Assembly (NCBI GenBank): GCA_017399485.1
Contig: JAFQCA010000007.1
Location: 102,391-166,390, forward strand
DNA: 64,000 bases
Source of the DNA: Alistipes sp.
GTDB taxonomy: Bacteria > Bacteroidota > Bacteroidia > Bacteroidales > Rikenellaceae
Direction: 5' to 3'
Numbering within the stretch: position 1 is the stretch's first letter; every line of letters starts with the position of its first letter. Of this stretch, positions 1 through 9,956 are shown in pieces. The position numbers and the translations under genes are program-made. Under the pieces are notes generated by a model that was given only the letters and a program-made list of their open reading frames with translations, was not told where the DNA came from and did no database searches.

Positions 1-752
1 GCCTTAGGTTCGATGGCTGCAAAATCGACGTCACCACACAACTTGTTGGTCTCGGGGTCACGATTAACACCTACATCAATAACAACAGCGCCCTCCTTAA
101 CCATATCTGCTGTTACGAACTTCGCACGACCTATGGCTACAACCAATATGTCGGCACGACGTGTTACCTCAGCCAAATCCTTTGTGCGGCTGTGAGCGAT
201 TGTGACTGTCGCATTTTCGTTCAACAACAACTTCGATACGGGAAGACCTACGATGTTACTGCGACCAATAACTACAACCTCCTTGCCTGCAATCTCTACG
301 TTTGCACGCTTCAACAACTTTATAATACCCTTTGGTGTGCAAGGAAGTGTGCAGGGCTGCTTGAGCCACAAGTTGGCTACGTTCATCGGGTGGAAACCGT
401 CAACGTCCTTCTCCGCGCTGATAGCCGCGATAACTTTGTCGGAGTCAATGTGTTTTGGCAATGGCAACTGTACCAAGATGCCGTCAACGCTATCGTCGGC
501 GTTAAGTTCGTCAATGATGCCTAACAATTCGGCCTCCGAGATAGTGTCGGGCTTGCGGATTGTAGTGTTCTTTAGGCCAACCTCCTCGGATGCTTTCGCC
601 TTGCCTGTAACGTATGATACGCTACCAGGGTCCTCGCCTACAAGTATTACAACCAAGTGAGGTACACGTCCGTACTTCTCTGTGAAAGTGGCAACATCAG
701 CCGCCATCTCCTGCTTCAAAGAGAGTGCTAACTCTTTACCGCTTATAATCAT
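1..752 (-). CDS. folD: Bifunctional methylene-THF dehydrogenase / cyclohydrolase FolD (3' end beyond window)
   Basis: Minus-strand reading frame starting at the ATG at 752 and still open at base 1, so about 250 of the usual 285-295 residues are present and the C-terminus is missing. FolD interconverts 5,10-methylene-THF, 5,10-methenyl-THF and 10-formyl-THF in the cytoplasm. Visible family motifs are the substrate/catalytic stretch 'GILVQLPLPKHI', the 'EKDVDGFHP' motif and the nucleotide-binding 'VVVIGRSNIVGLP', followed by 'AIG' and 'GAVVIDVGVNR'. It lies 18 bases after purD as the last visible gene of the purine operon, which fits: 10-formyl-THF is the one-carbon donor for PurN and PurH. Assignment is secure. 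Confidence 0.95.
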   Translation of the reverse strand, partial: MIISGKELALSLKQEMAADVATFTEKYGRVPHLVVILVGEDPGSVSYVTGKAKASEEVGLKNTTIRKPDTISEAELLGIIDELNADDSVDGILVQLPLPKHIDSDKVIAAISAEKDVDGFHPMNVANLWLKQPCTLPCTPKGIIKLLKRANVEIAGKEVVVIGRSNIVGLPVSKLLLNENATVTIAHSRTKDLAEVTRRADILVVAIGRAKFVTADMVKEGAVVIDVGVNRDPETNKLCGDVDFAAIEPK

Positions 753-770
753 AATTCGATAAGTTTTAAG

Positions 771-2018
771 TTAATATTTGAATGCTTTGTCACCGATGTC
801 TGTGCGGTGGAACAGGTTGTCGCACTTGATTTTTGCAACCTCTGCAACGGCTTTCTGCTGGGCCTCACGCAGTGTGGGGGCTTGGCATACGACAATCATT
901 ACGCGGCCTCCAGATGTTACATATTTGCCATCCTTCAAGGCTGTACCCATATGATAGATTGAGCCATCTACATCCTCTGTACCCTCGATAACGAATCCCT
1001 TCTCATAAGGGCCCGGGTAACCCTTCGATGCCAAGACAATGCCCAATGTTGCAAAGTCGTGCCACTCAATTGTCGGTTGCTTGCCATCGGCTACATCGCA
1101 GAATACTTGACAAATGTCGCTCTTGATACGGGGAAGTATAACCTCTGTTTCGGGGTCGCCAAAACGAGCGTTAAATTCGATGACCTTTATACCCTGCTTT
1201 GTCTTCATCAATCCACCGTACAATACACCGCAGAAGGCGCAACCCTCCTCGACCATAGCCGAAGCGGTACGACGCATAATATTCTGCATAGCGTAATCCA
1301 AATCCTCATCGGTGATAAAGGGCAACTCTGTGTATGCTCCCATACCGCCTGTGTTGGGGCCTTTGTCGCCATCGTATGCGCGTTTGTGGTCCTGCGATAC
1401 GGGCATAGGATATACGTCGTGACCATTAACGAAGCAGAGCAATGAGAACTCTGGGCCTTCAAGATACTCCTCGATGACAACTTTCCCCTTGCCAAACTTC
1501 GAGTCAAGCAACATATCGCGCAGAGCCTCCTCGGCCTGCTCCATAGTCTCGGCAATAACAACACCCTTACCTGCAGCCAGACCATCGTACTTGAGAACTG
1601 TGGGCAATGAGCCGCTCTTAACATACGCCAATGCAGCATCGAAATCCTCGAATGTCTCGTATGCCGCAGTCGGAACGTCATATTTCTTCATCAAATCTTT
1701 GGCGAACTGCTTGCTGGTCTCGATTTGAGCCGCAGCCTTTGTCGGGCCAAAGATGCGAAGACCGTTCTGCTTGAATGTGTCGGCGATGCCTGCCTCCAAT
1801 GCAACTTCGGGGCCTACGACAGTAAGTTCGATATTATTCTCCTTTGCAAAATCGCAAAGAGCATCGACCTGTGTCTCTTTGATGGCCACGCACTCGGCCA
1901 ATGCGGCAATACCCGCATTACCCGGTGCGCAAAAAATCTTATCTACTTGAGGTGACTTGCTCAACGCCTCGACAATGGCGTGACAACGTCCACCTGAACC
2001 TACTACAAGAACTCTCAT
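771..2018 (-). CDS. purD: Phosphoribosylamine-glycine ligase (GAR synthetase)
   Basis: 415 residues, close to the family length of about 420-430. PurD joins phosphoribosylamine to glycine with ATP, the second step of purine synthesis. The ATP-grasp fold is shown by 'TVLKYDGLAAGKGVV' and 'EEYLEGPEFSLL', and the family signature by 'RFGDPETEV'. The N-terminal loop reads 'VLVVGSGGRCHAI', whereas most PurD proteins have GGREHA; here Cys replaces the Glu. The rest of the protein is intact, so this is probably a lineage variant and not a defect. It lies 12 bases downstream of purH and 18 upstream of folD in the purine operon. Confidence 0.96.
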   Translation of the reverse strand: MRVLVVGSGGRCHAIVEALSKSPQVDKIFCAPGNAGIAALAECVAIKETQVDALCDFAKENNIELTVVGPEVALEAGIADTFKQNGLRIFGPTKAAAQIETSKQFAKDLMKKYDVPTAAYETFEDFDAALAYVKSGSLPTVLKYDGLAAGKGVVIAETMEQAEEALRDMLLDSKFGKGKVVIEEYLEGPEFSLLCFVNGHDVYPMPVSQDHKRAYDGDKGPNTGGMGAYTELPFITDEDLDYAMQNIMRRTASAMVEEGCAFCGVLYGGLMKTKQGIKVIEFNARFGDPETEVILPRIKSDICQVFCDVADGKQPTIEWHDFATLGIVLASKGYPGPYEKGFVIEGTEDVDGSIYHMGTALKDGKYVTSGGRVMIVVCQAPTLREAQQKAVAEVAKIKCDNLFHRTDIGDKAFKY

Positions 2019-2030
2019 AGACCTATTATA

Positions 2031-3560
2031 TTAATGCTTGAAGTGACGCATACCTGTGCAGACCATAGTAATGCCGCACTCGTTGGCTTTCTTAACAGAA
2101 TCTTCGTCGCGTACGCTACCGCCCGGCTGAACGATAGCCGTTACACCGTACTGCGCTGCCAAAGTGACTGTATCATCGAAGGGGAAGAATCCGTCAGATG
2201 CCAAAACCAACCCCTCGGTAAAGCCTGCGGCCTGTGCCTGCTTGAGTGCAATCTCGGCAGAGCCTACGCGGTTCATCTGGCCAGCACCAACACCTACTGT
2301 ATGACCATCCTTAACGACAACAATGGCGTTAGATTTAACGTGCTTAACGACTCTCCAACCGAAGTTAAGGTCTGTTACCTGCTCCTCTGTCGGCTTAACA
2401 TCTGTAACGCACATATCGGCTGTAACGGTAGCCGTAGTCTTGTCCAAATCCTGAACAAGCAAACCGCCGTTTACGCTTACATATTGATTTACTACGCTGT
2501 CATCCTTGCTCATATCAACCTGCAACAGACGCAAGTTCTTCTTTGTAGAGAGTACCTCCAAAGCCTCGTCAGAGAACGATGGAGCCATAATAATCTCCAA
2601 GAAGATGGGCTTCATAAGTTCGGCTGCCTCACGATTAACCTCGCGGTTTACGGCTACGATACCGCCGAAGATACTAACCTTGTCGGCCTCGTACGCTTTA
2701 GTCCAAGCATCTACTACATCCTTGCCGATTGCAGCACCGCAAGGATTCATATGCTTAAGGCCTACGCAGAATGGCTCTTCAAACTCGCGAACGATAGAGA
2801 GGGCTGCATTGGCATCCTGGATATTGTTGTATGAGAGTTCCTTGCCATTCAACTGCTTTGCATTGGCCAATGAGAATGAGCCAGCCTCGGCGCTGCCATA
2901 GAACTTAGCCTGCTGGTGGGGGTTCTCACCATAACGTAAGCCCTGAACCAAGTCGAACTCCAAGAAAAGTTTTTCGTTTAGACCGGCAGCCTTGCGCATA
3001 TATGTAGCAATCATTGAGTCGTACTCTGCTGTGTGAGTATATGCCTTAGCCGAAAGTTGCAAGCGAGTCTCAACGGTTGTGTTGCCTGTAGCCTTAATCT
3101 CCTCGATAATCTGTGCATAGTCTGCAGGGTCGCAAACTACGGTTACGTCCTTATAGTTCTTGGCTGCCGAACGCAACATTGATGGACCACCGATGTCGAT
3201 GTTCTCGATAGCGTCTTCCATAGTTACATCGGGCTTTGCGATTGTCTGGCGGAAAGGATAGAGGTTTACGCAAACCATATCGATAAACTCAATCGAGTTA
3301 TCCTTCAAAGCCTTTAGATGGCTCTCGTCATCACGGCGTGCCAGCAAGCCTCCGTGAACTTTGGGGTGCAATGTCTTAACACGGCCGTCGCAGATTTCGG
3401 GGAAACCTGTAACGTCGCTGATGTTGATAACCTCCAAACCGCTATCGCGAAGGAGTTTCATCGTGCCTCCTGTGGCGATAATCTCCCAGCCTAAAGAACG
3501 CAGTTGTTGAGCAAATTCCACAACGCCGTTCTTGTCGCTTACACTGATTAATGCTCTCAT
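2031..3560 (-). CDS. purH: Bifunctional AICAR formyltransferase / IMP cyclohydrolase
   Basis: 509 residues, the normal PurH length. It catalyses the last two steps to IMP: formylation of AICAR by 10-formyl-THF and ring closure of FAICAR. The N-terminal MGS-like IMP cyclohydrolase domain (about 1-190) starts 'MRALISVSDKNGVVEFA' and contains 'GGTMKLL' and 'DGRVKTLHPKVHGG'. The transformylase domain carries 'LRYGENPHQ', 'KHMNPCG', 'VKSNAIVVVK' and 'SDGFFPFDD', ending 'MRHFKH'. Eight bases separate it from purN and 12 from purD. Nothing is missing. Confidence 0.97.
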   Translation of the reverse strand: MRALISVSDKNGVVEFAQQLRSLGWEIIATGGTMKLLRDSGLEVINISDVTGFPEICDGRVKTLHPKVHGGLLARRDDESHLKALKDNSIEFIDMVCVNLYPFRQTIAKPDVTMEDAIENIDIGGPSMLRSAAKNYKDVTVVCDPADYAQIIEEIKATGNTTVETRLQLSAKAYTHTAEYDSMIATYMRKAAGLNEKLFLEFDLVQGLRYGENPHQQAKFYGSAEAGSFSLANAKQLNGKELSYNNIQDANAALSIVREFEEPFCVGLKHMNPCGAAIGKDVVDAWTKAYEADKVSIFGGIVAVNREVNREAAELMKPIFLEIIMAPSFSDEALEVLSTKKNLRLLQVDMSKDDSVVNQYVSVNGGLLVQDLDKTTATVTADMCVTDVKPTEEQVTDLNFGWRVVKHVKSNAIVVVKDGHTVGVGAGQMNRVGSAEIALKQAQAAGFTEGLVLASDGFFPFDDTVTLAAQYGVTAIVQPGGSVRDEDSVKKANECGITMVCTGMRHFKH

Positions 3561-3568
3561 ATTTTCTG

Positions 3569-4144
3569 TTATTTTAATAATTTTTGTAACGTTTTAATGT
3601 ATAATTTATACTCTGCTGCGTGAATTAATGCAGTCAGTTCTTCAATATTGTCGCCTTCGTATTCTATGGCTTGCTGTGCGATAATCTTACCTCCGTCGAG
3701 CGTTTCATCAACATAATGTATGGTCGCACCATAGACTTTAACGCCATACTCCATAGCCTGCTCTATAGCCCTTGCTCCGGCAAATGCAGGAAGTAGAGAT
3801 GGGTGTATGTTGATAATACGTCCTTTGTAGGCATTGAGCAACTCTTCACCCACGATGCGCATATATCCTGCGAGACAGATTAACTCTATCCCACATTCGC
3901 GGCAGCGTCGTACTATCTCGCGCTCATAGTCGCTCTTGGTCGGATAATCTTTAGCCGAGAAGACAAACTTCTCGACACCCATAGCATCGGCTAATGAGCA
4001 GACTCTTGCCGAAGGTTTGTCGCATACCATCAGCACCACATCGGCAGGAATCTCTCCCGACTGTGCTGCTCGTGTGATAACCTCGAAGTTTGAGCCGTAA
4101 CCGCTGGCAAAGACAGCAATCTTATGTCTGGATTGCGTAGCCAT
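3569..4144 (-). CDS. purN: Phosphoribosylglycinamide formyltransferase (GAR transformylase)
   Basis: 191 residues, typical of the folate-dependent PurN. It transfers formyl from 10-formyl-THF to GAR. Family motifs are 'IAVFASGYGSNFE' at the N-terminus, the 'AGYMRIVGEELL' stretch and the catalytic region 'IINIHPSLLPAFAGARA', with the conserved Asn-His pair and a later 'GATIHYVDETLDGGKII'. The start ATG shares one base with the purM stop (TAATG at 4142-4146), a sign of translational coupling. Confidence 0.96.
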   Translation of the reverse strand: MATQSRHKIAVFASGYGSNFEVITRAAQSGEIPADVVLMVCDKPSARVCSLADAMGVEKFVFSAKDYPTKSDYEREIVRRCRECGIELICLAGYMRIVGEELLNAYKGRIINIHPSLLPAFAGARAIEQAMEYGVKVYGATIHYVDETLDGGKIIAQQAIEYEGDNIEELTALIHAAEYKLYIKTLQKLLK

Positions 4145-5169
4145 TATTTAATGGTAACGCCCTCGCCCTCTACGATACGACCGATAACCGATGCCTTCTC
4201 GCCTGCGGCAGTAAGAATCTCGATAGCCTTCTCAGCCTCTGACTCGTCGAGTGCGATAACCATACCTACACCCATATTGAAGATGTTGAACATCTCGCGG
4301 TGTGCTACGCCACCCCACTTCTCCAAGAAGCGGAATACGGGAAGAATCTCCCAACTACCCTCTTGAACTTCAACACCCTGGCCATCCTGCAAGATGCGGG
4401 GGATGTTCTCGTCGAAACCACCACCTGTAATGTGGCTGATACCGTGAACGTTGCACTGATGGATAACCTCTAATACCTGCTTAACGTAGATGCGTGTCGG
4501 TGTAAGCAATACCTCGCCCAATGGCTTCTCGCCCAAGTCGGCGTGAGGCTGGTGCAAATCGAAGTTGTTGTCGCTTACAATCTTACGAACGAGGCTGAAA
4601 CCGTTAGAGTGAACACCGCTTGATGCGATACCAATCAAAATATCGCCAACCTTGACCTTTGAGCCGTCGATTAACTTCGCACGCTCTACAACGCCGCAAG
4701 TGAAACCTGCGATATCGTACTCGCCACCGCCGTACATTCCCGGCATCTCGGCTGTCTCACCACCGATGAGTGCGCAACCTGCCTGACGGCAACCCTCTGC
4801 TACACTTGCTACGATAGCCTCAATCTTGGCGGGCTCGTTGTGACCAACGGCTACATAATCCAAGAAGAACAAAGGCTCGGCGCCCTGTGCCAAAACATCA
4901 TTTACACACATTGCAACAGCATCGATACCGATTGTGTCGTGCTTGTCCATCTCGAATGCGAGCTTGAGCTTTGTACCTACGCCATCGGTACCACTAACCA
5001 AGATAGGCTCCTTGATGTTGAGTGATGCCAAGTCGAACATACCGCCGAAGGCTCCAATATTACCCATCACGCCTGTGCGTGCAGTAGATTTAACGTGTGA
5101 TTTGATTCTGCGAACCACCTCGTAGCCGGCCTCAAGATTTACACCGGCATTTTCATAACTTTTTGCCAT
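4144..5169 (-). CDS. purM: Phosphoribosylformylglycinamidine cyclo-ligase (AIR synthetase)
   Basis: 341 residues, the usual PurM size. It closes the imidazole ring of FGAM to AIR with ATP. Visible motifs include '[15 protein letters not shown]', '[16 protein letters not shown]', '[19 protein letters not shown]', '[11 protein letters not shown]' and '[17 protein letters not shown]', all characteristic of the PurM/SelD fold. Its stop overlaps the purN start by one base; a 42-base gap separates it from the upstream exported phosphatase-like gene. Confidence 0.97.
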   Translation of the reverse strand: MAKSYENAGVNLEAGYEVVRRIKSHVKSTARTGVMGNIGAFGGMFDLASLNIKEPILVSGTDGVGTKLKLAFEMDKHDTIGIDAVAMCVNDVLAQGAEPLFFLDYVAVGHNEPAKIEAIVASVAEGCRQAGCALIGGETAEMPGMYGGGEYDIAGFTCGVVERAKLIDGSKVKVGDILIGIASSGVHSNGFSLVRKIVSDNNFDLHQPHADLGEKPLGEVLLTPTRIYVKQVLEVIHQCNVHGISHITGGGFDENIPRILQDGQGVEVQEGSWEILPVFRFLEKWGGVAHREMFNIFNMGVGMVIALDESEAEKAIEILTAAGEKASVIGRIVEGEGVTIK

Positions 5170-5211
5170 ATACTTTATTTGTTTATTGTTTTATTCTTGA
5201 TTCTCTCTTCT

Positions 5212-6180
5212 CTACTCTATCTCAAAATCAACCAATATGGGCAGATGGTCTGACGGGAAATAGAAGTTTGTTGCTTCGTCAAGTCGTGCATTCGTCGATG
5301 TGTAGTCATCGCGTACGACATAGGCATCAACGATACGCTCGTAGAGCGGTTGTGTGCAATATACAAAGTCAATACGCGCATTGCCCTGTGTCGTTGTGTG
5401 GAACTCCCCTTTATAACGCTCACCTATTATATCTATATAAGGAGTGTTTTGCAAAATATAGTCGTGGACTAAAAATGCAGTCGAGTTCTCGTCGTATTTA
5501 TAGAAGTGATTATCCTTGCGAGTACGAGAGTTGAAATCTCCCGCCATAAGCCACATCCCATTTTCGGCATTTTCTTGCTCAATGATTGTGTGCTTGCAGA
5601 TGTATTCCATCTCCATACGGCGATAGTGGTCACCTCCATTCTCTGCCCTACTTGCCTCAATGTCTTTCGCGCGAAAAGCGTGGCGTTGTGGCCAAGTGTG
5701 CAGAGTGACGATGTTTACCTTCTTGCCGTTGAATTCTACACGGAAATGTCCTGCTCCGTGTGTCACAACATTGTCAGGTTCCTCGCCAATAATCTGCTCA
5801 ACGGTTTCGATAGGTAGTTTCGAAGTTATGACTTGTGGATAATTGTCGCGGTGGCCTCCTTTCGCCCAATATTGATGACCAAAACGTGCAGCAAGTTCAC
5901 CCCAATTATCTACCAAGTAACGCTCCTCTGCTTTGCAACCTTTATTGGTGCCCGTCTCATAGATGGTCTGGGCCTCGCACCATATACATACATCGGGGTC
6001 GTACTGCTTAACCCACTCAACAAAGTTGTCGTAGTTGTTAGGCTCGTCGGCCCACATTCCGTTTTGGAAATTCCAATATAGCACACGTAACGATGTGTCG
6101 CGTTTGCATCCGCACAATGTGACTACGGCGACCATAAAGGCCGCGGTAGTCAATGTGCGTATAAAGCGTTTGATAGTCAT
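5212..6180 (-). CDS. Exported endonuclease/exonuclease/phosphatase-family lipoprotein
   Basis: 322 residues. The N-terminus has a positively charged start, a hydrophobic stretch and 'TLCGCKRD', which suits a lipoprotein signal with the lipid-modified Cys near residue 25. The body matches the EEP (exonuclease III/DNase I/inositol phosphatase) fold: 'LYWNFQNGMW' near the start, 'VNIVTLHTWP' with the active-site His, 'MAGDFNSRT' with the Asp-x-Asn pair, and 'PSDHLPILVDFE' carrying the terminal catalytic Asp-His. Substrate cannot be told: DNA, a phosphorylated lipid or a sugar phosphate are all possible. It sits between purL (17-base gap) and purM (42-base gap) in the purine operon, although nothing in it suggests a step of purine synthesis; a role in extracellular nucleotide scavenging is speculation. 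Confidence 0.8.
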   Translation of the reverse strand: MTIKRFIRTLTTAAFMVAVVTLCGCKRDTSLRVLYWNFQNGMWADEPNNYDNFVEWVKQYDPDVCIWCEAQTIYETGTNKGCKAEERYLVDNWGELAARFGHQYWAKGGHRDNYPQVITSKLPIETVEQIIGEEPDNVVTHGAGHFRVEFNGKKVNIVTLHTWPQRHAFRAKDIEASRAENGGDHYRRMEMEYICKHTIIEQENAENGMWLMAGDFNSRTRKDNHFYKYDENSTAFLVHDYILQNTPYIDIIGERYKGEFHTTTQGNARIDFVYCTQPLYERIVDAYVVRDDYTSTNARLDEATNFYFPSDHLPILVDFEIE

Positions 6181-6197
6181 TGAAAATTGATTTTAAT

Positions 6198-9100
6198 CTA
6201 TTTGCCTCTAAAGTAATTTACGGCGTTAGCAAAGATGCCCTGTGCCTTGTTCCCGTGGATATTCTTAAAGAGATTCTCCTCATAACGTTCCGTATGGCCC
6301 ATCTTACCCAAGATTTGACCATCGGCACTGATGATGCCCTCGATGCCGAAACTTGAGCCGTTGGGGTTGTATGGCGCACAGAGAGTTGCCTCGCCTGCGG
6401 GGTCAACATATTGGAATGCAACCTGTCCGTTTGCAAACAACTCTTCGGCCATCTCGTCGCTAACGACGAACTTACCCTCACCGTGACTCACGGCGATAGA
6501 GTGCAACTCACCCAACTCGAATGATGACAACCAAGGTGAGTTGGTTGTCGCAACACGAGTCGATACAATCTGCGAGATGTGACGGTTGATGTCGTTACGG
6601 AACAATGTGGGTGACTCCTTCACAACCTGTCCCAAGCGACCATAAGGCAGCAATCCTGACTTAACCAAAGCCTGGAAGCCGTTGCAGATACCCAAAATCA
6701 AACCACCTCTATCGAGAAGAGCGTGTATGGCATCGGTGATAATCTTGTTATTCAAGACATTTGCGATAAACTTACCACTTCCGTCGGGCTCATCACCTGC
6801 AGAGAAACCACCGCTCAAAACAAAGATGTTACACTCGTCAATCTTCTGTTTCATAGTCTCGATAGACTTGAAGATGTCGTCAGCCGTCAAGTCGCAGAAT
6901 ACGCTTGTCGTAACCTTTGCACCTGCACGCTCAAATGCCTTGCCTGTATCGTAGTCGCAGTTTGTACCGGCAAATACGGGCAAATATGCGATAGGCTGCT
7001 CGACGGGAGTACCTGCATATTTAATCTCTCTCTTTGTGGGTTCGCTCTTGCGAGTAGAGCCACCTTCGATTCCTCTGTCGGGATATACCTTGCAGAATTT
7101 CTGTGAGTTGATTTTCTGCAATTCGTCGATGCAGAATGCTGTGCCGTTGAATACAACCTCTGCCTTGTCGATTGTCTGACCGATAACCTCAGCAGCAGCA
7201 AAGTCCAAATCCTCGGCAGCCTCGACAACAAATGAGCCGTAAGCATAGTCAAACAATGCCTGCTCGTCCATAGTAATTGTTGCACCAATCTTATTGCCAA
7301 ATGACATCTTCGATACAGCCTCGACTATACCTCCAAAGCCAACAGCGTAGGCTGAAATAATCTTACCCTGCTCGATGGCTGAACTTACGAATGAGAAGTT
7401 CTCTTTCAAAGCCTCCGTGTCGGGCATATAGTTGTTCAGCGGTGTATGCTTTATAAGGTAGAGTTTGTTTCCAGCCTTCTTGAATTCGGGACTGATAACA
7501 GTACGGGCATCAACTGTAGTGATACCAAATGCCATAAGCATAGGTGGTACGTTGATGTCCTGGAATGTTCCGCTCATTGAGTCCTTACCTCCGATTGATG
7601 GCAAGCCCAATTCAATCTGCATCTTCAATGCGCCGAGCAGTGCCGACAAAGGCTTACCCCACGACTCCTCGCTGTTCATACGCTCGAAGTACTCCTGATA
7701 TGAGTAGCGCATTTTGTCGTAACGAGCACCTGCAGCAACAACTTTTGATGCTGCCTCGATTACTGCGTAAGCGGCGCCGTGATACGGACTCCACGAAGCG
7801 ATGAAGGGGTTGTAGCCGAATGCCATAATGCTGGCGGTGTTGGTTGTAGCATTGCCAACGGGTAACTTTTGAACAGAAACCTGCGTCTCTGTATTTTGTG
7901 TGCGACCACCAAACGGCATCAAAACGGTAGATGCGCCGATTGTAGAGTCAAACATCTCAATCATACCACGCTGTGAAACAACATTATCATCTTCAAGATT
8001 AGCCTTAACCTTCTCTACAAGTGTTGCTCCCTCTATCTTGCGCTCAAAAGGATTTTTGTCTTCAACGGCAGCGATACGAATCTTTGTGTAGTGCTTTGCA
8101 CCAGCCGAATCGATAAACTCGCGAGAGAGATTAACCAACATTTCACCATTGTAGAACATCTTCAAACGGTTGGTGTCGGTAACATCGGCAACGTGAGTAA
8201 CTTCGATGCTCTCCGAATGGCAATACTCAATAAATGCATCCATATCCTTGCGCTCGATAACAACGGCCATACGCTCCTGCGACTCGCTGATAGCAAGTTC
8301 TGTCGAATTAAGTCCACTATATTTTGTAGGTACGCGGTCAAGATATATATCCAAACCTGGAGCCAACTCTCCGATAGCAACGCTCACACCACCTGCACCA
8401 AAGTCGTTCGATTTCTTGATAAGGCGTGTAACTTCGGGACGACGGAACAAACGCTCCAACTTGCGCTCCTCGGGAGCATTACCCTTTTGTACTTCAGAAC
8501 TACACTCTTCGATAGATTTTACATTATGCTCCTTTGATGAACCTGTCGCTCCGCCGATACCGTCGCGGCCTGTGCGACCTCCCAACATAAGGATGATATC
8601 TCCAGCCGCAGGTGATTCACGACGTACATCCTCGGCTCGAACCGCTCCTACAACAGCACCGACCTCCAGTCGCTTGGCAACGTAGTCGGGGTGGTAAATC
8701 TCGCGTACGTGTGTAGTGGCAAGACCAATCTGGTTACCGTAACTTGAATAACCTGCAGCAGCCTTTGTCGAGATGATACGCTGCGGTAACTTACCCTCCA
8801 TAGTCTCAGCAACACTCTTGTATATGTCGCCTGCACCTGTTACGCGCATAGCCTGATATACATAACTGCGGCCTGACAATGGGTCACGAATGGCACCACC
8901 AAGACAAGTTGATGCTCCTCCGAAAGGCTCAATCTCTGTAGGGTGATTATGTGTTTCGTTCTTGAACTGCAAGAGCCACTTCTCCATCTTGCCATCAACA
9001 TCAACATTGACATAGATACTGCAAGCATTATTCTCCTCGCTCTGCTCCAAATTGTCCAGAACGCCAGTCTTCTTCAAATAACGTGCGCCGATTGTAGCCA

Positions 9101-9905
9101 ATTCCATCAGGCATAGGCTCTTGTTTTCGCGGCCCAACTCCTCGCGTATCTGTTTGAGTGTTTCGAGTGAAGAGTCCAACTCTGCCGAGAGGAAAGAGTC
9201 GTCGATGGTAATCTCCTCAATCTCGGTAGTAAATGTTGTGTGACGGCAGTGGTCACTCCAATATGTATCCAAGATACGCAACTCAGTCTCTGAAGGGTCG
9301 CGGCCTTCGGCCTTATAGTAATTTACGACTTCGCGTAAATCGTCGGCATTCATAGCCAGCCCATACTGCTTGCAGTAGTCGGCCAACTCCTCATCCTTCA
9401 AGGCTGTCAAACCGTGCAAAATGGCTACGGGCTTAACTTCGGCATTCTCCATATCTGTAAGTACGCTCAAATCCTTGCGGCGAGACTCAACGGCGTTGAT
9501 GTAATAACGCTCGACACGAGCCAACTCCTCGTCGGTAATGGCATTGTCGAAAATCAACAACTTTGAACTCTTGATGCGTACGTTAGCCGTAGGCTCAATC
9601 AAACGTACGCAGTCCACAGCCGAACTTGCACGTTGGTCAAACTGACCGGGCAGATACTCGACGGCCAAATATTTGCAACCCGTGAGGTCGCACTCATCGC
9701 TAACGCAGTCGGTCACAATCTCACCGAATACGGCGTAGCGGCTCTTCTCCAATAACTCCTCCGAGAAACCAAACAAGTCATAGACGTTCAGCAGTCGCAA
9801 TGAAGCCAACTTGAGCCCTAAGTTGTTATTCAACTCCTTACGCAGAGTCTCTGCCTCGACTTGGAATCGCGGATATTTCTCTACAAAAATGCGGTAATTT
9901 TTCAT
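6198..9905 (-). CDS. purL: Phosphoribosylformylglycinamidine synthase, single-chain type
   Basis: 1235 residues, the large single-chain PurL found in Proteobacteria and Bacteroidetes, which converts FGAR plus glutamine and ATP to FGAM. It contains an N-terminal PurS-like region, a linker, two AIRS-type synthetase halves ('LRILDTYWSDHCRHTTF', 'KNETHNHPTEIEPFGGAST', 'GGRTGRDGIGGATGSS', 'GGKDSMSGTF') and a C-terminal class I glutamine amidotransferase from about residue 960 ('PVFAGTNCDYDTGKAFERAG', nucleophile Cys in 'GICNGFQAL', His in 'SHGEGKF'). It follows purE by 51 bases. Confidence 0.97.
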   Translation of the reverse strand: MKNYRIFVEKYPRFQVEAETLRKELNNNLGLKLASLRLLNVYDLFGFSEELLEKSRYAVFGEIVTDCVSDECDLTGCKYLAVEYLPGQFDQRASSAVDCVRLIEPTANVRIKSSKLLIFDNAITDEELARVERYYINAVESRRKDLSVLTDMENAEVKPVAILHGLTALKDEELADYCKQYGLAMNADDLREVVNYYKAEGRDPSETELRILDTYWSDHCRHTTFTTEIEEITIDDSFLSAELDSSLETLKQIREELGRENKSLCLMELATIGARYLKKTGVLDNLEQSEENNACSIYVNVDVDGKMEKWLLQFKNETHNHPTEIEPFGGASTCLGGAIRDPLSGRSYVYQAMRVTGAGDIYKSVAETMEGKLPQRIISTKAAAGYSSYGNQIGLATTHVREIYHPDYVAKRLEVGAVVGAVRAEDVRRESPAAGDIILMLGGRTGRDGIGGATGSSKEHNVKSIEECSSEVQKGNAPEERKLERLFRRPEVTRLIKKSNDFGAGGVSVAIGELAPGLDIYLDRVPTKYSGLNSTELAISESQERMAVVIERKDMDAFIEYCHSESIEVTHVADVTDTNRLKMFYNGEMLVNLSREFIDSAGAKHYTKIRIAAVEDKNPFERKIEGATLVEKVKANLEDDNVVSQRGMIEMFDSTIGASTVLMPFGGRTQNTETQVSVQKLPVGNATTNTASIMAFGYNPFIASWSPYHGAAYAVIEAASKVVAAGARYDKMRYSYQEYFERMNSEESWGKPLSALLGALKMQIELGLPSIGGKDSMSGTFQDINVPPMLMAFGITTVDARTVISPEFKKAGNKLYLIKHTPLNNYMPDTEALKENFSFVSSAIEQGKIISAYAVGFGGIVEAVSKMSFGNKIGATITMDEQALFDYAYGSFVVEAAEDLDFAAAEVIGQTIDKAEVVFNGTAFCIDELQKINSQKFCKVYPDRGIEGGSTRKSEPTKREIKYAGTPVEQPIAYLPVFAGTNCDYDTGKAFERAGAKVTTSVFCDLTADDIFKSIETMKQKIDECNIFVLSGGFSAGDEPDGSGKFIANVLNNKIITDAIHALLDRGGLILGICNGFQALVKSGLLPYGRLGQVVKESPTLFRNDINRHISQIVSTRVATTNSPWLSSFELGELHSIAVSHGEGKFVVSDEMAEELFANGQVAFQYVDPAGEATLCAPYNPNGSSFGIEGIISADGQILGKMGHTERYEENLFKNIHGNKAQGIFANAVNYFRGK

Positions 9906-9956
9906 ATCTGTTTACTTTGTTTTTTGCGATAAAACGGTAGGTGGGTTTGCCGAATA

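Noticed and set aside
2034..2834. 266-codon plus-strand open frame opposite purH
   Set aside because: Lies entirely within purH in antisense, has no family motif, and its codons mirror the real gene. Same reasoning applies to the long antisense frames at 18881-19864, 12470-13060 and 16484-17272.
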